Source: Variovorax sp. (GTDB lineage: Bacteria > Pseudomonadota > Gammaproteobacteria > Burkholderiales > Burkholderiaceae_C). From it: DNA of 6,482 nt. Every line of letters starts with the position of its first letter. Within the stretch, counting starts at the first letter, position 1. This document shows positions 6,193 through 6,482 of this stretch, piece after piece. A model generated the notes under the pieces. The model was not told the DNA's origin, did no database searches, and saw nothing but the letters and a program-made list of their open reading frames with translations. The stretch spans positions 1 to 6,482 of the forward strand of contig JAQGLP010000454.1 in NCBI GenBank assembly GCA_028292835.1, read 5' to 3'. The translations under genes and the position numbers were made by a program.

Positions 6193-6482
6193 TGCGCGAA
6201 CTCGTCCGCCAGCCGCCGGGCCTCGGCCGCCGCCCGGCTCCAGGCCTCTACCCGTGACGGCGTGTCGCTGCCGTAGCGCAGGAAATCGCCGCGGTCGGGC
6301 AGCTTGCCGTTGGGCAGCGTTCGAATCCAGTCCGGAGCGGGCGCCAGCACCACCGCGCGGTCGAGGAAGCCACTTGCCCGGTGGCGCCAGCGCAGGCCCT
6401 TGTCGAGCCAGCCGGGCACCACGGCCTGCTGGAAGTGCGGGTAAAGCACGATGCCGTCGCCGGCGCGGTAGTCCAGGTGCAG
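6150..6482 (-). CDS. Patatin-like phospholipase family protein, C-terminal part (5' end outside window)
   Basis: This is the last 110 residues of a protein that enters from the right edge. The text LHLDYRAGDGIVLYPHF, VVPGWLDKGLRWRH, LPNGKLPDRGDF..YG and the closing R-x-x-x-W / RLADEFAQWL pattern match the C-terminal end of a patatin-like phospholipase family common in Burkholderiales, as remembered. In that family the catalytic Gly-x-Ser-x-Gly and the Asp-Gly-Gly lie upstream, so neither catalytic residue falls inside the window and activity cannot be judged here. The stop is TAG at 6152-6150. The GTG at codon 12 of the fragment is internal, because the family match continues to the window edge. 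The gene faces the beta-lactamase gene across 89 bp. The family call rests on memory of homologues rather than on a visible catalytic motif. Confidence 0.75.
   Translation of the reverse strand: MHLDYRAGDGIVLYPHFQQAVVPGWLDKGLRWRHRASGFLDRAVVLAPAPDWIRTLPNGKLPDRGDFLRYGSDTPSRVEAWSRAAAEARRLADEFAQWLAHPDPLAVLPL

Overview
The window is GC-rich. Its proteins match those typical of beta-proteobacteria of the order Burkholderiales, most likely family Comamonadaceae (a Variovorax/Acidovorax-like chromosome). This rests on remembered protein similarity and codon bias, not on a search. It looks chromosomal: there are no transposases, integrases, CRISPR arrays or RNA genes.

Layout, left to right. The left edge (2-436, +) is the C-terminal part of a YgfZ/GcvT-like folate-binding protein. 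A 74-bp convergent gap separates it from a run of four minus-strand genes. In transcription order these are an HSL-family alpha/beta hydrolase (4833-3871), a two-domain hotdog thioesterase-GNAT acetyltransferase fusion (3794-2931), the carbon-starvation/pyruvate transporter gene cstA (2789-723), and the small partner gene ybdD (726-511), which overlaps cstA by four bases. A 357-bp divergent intergenic region follows, then a complete class A beta-lactamase (5191-6060, +) with a Tat-type signal peptide and all catalytic motifs. The right edge (6482-6150, -) is the C-terminal part of a patatin-like phospholipase, facing the beta-lactamase.

How the genes fit together. CstA and YbdD form the familiar nutrient-starvation uptake pair. 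Just upstream of cstA is a good sigma70-like promoter whose spacer is almost entirely filled by a 20-bp near-palindrome, so the pair probably has its own promoter and operator. The hydrolase and the thioesterase-GNAT fusion lie 76 bp apart on the same strand, and both act on ester or thioester acyl substrates, so a shared acyl-metabolism role is plausible but not shown. The beta-lactamase stands alone, with no ampR-type regulator in the window.

No wholly new system is evident. The items most worth a second look are the palindrome in the cstA promoter, the leader reading frame with a strong ribosome site overlapping the hydrolase start, the fusion enzyme, and a coding-like orphan tail between the beta-lactamase and the patatin gene.
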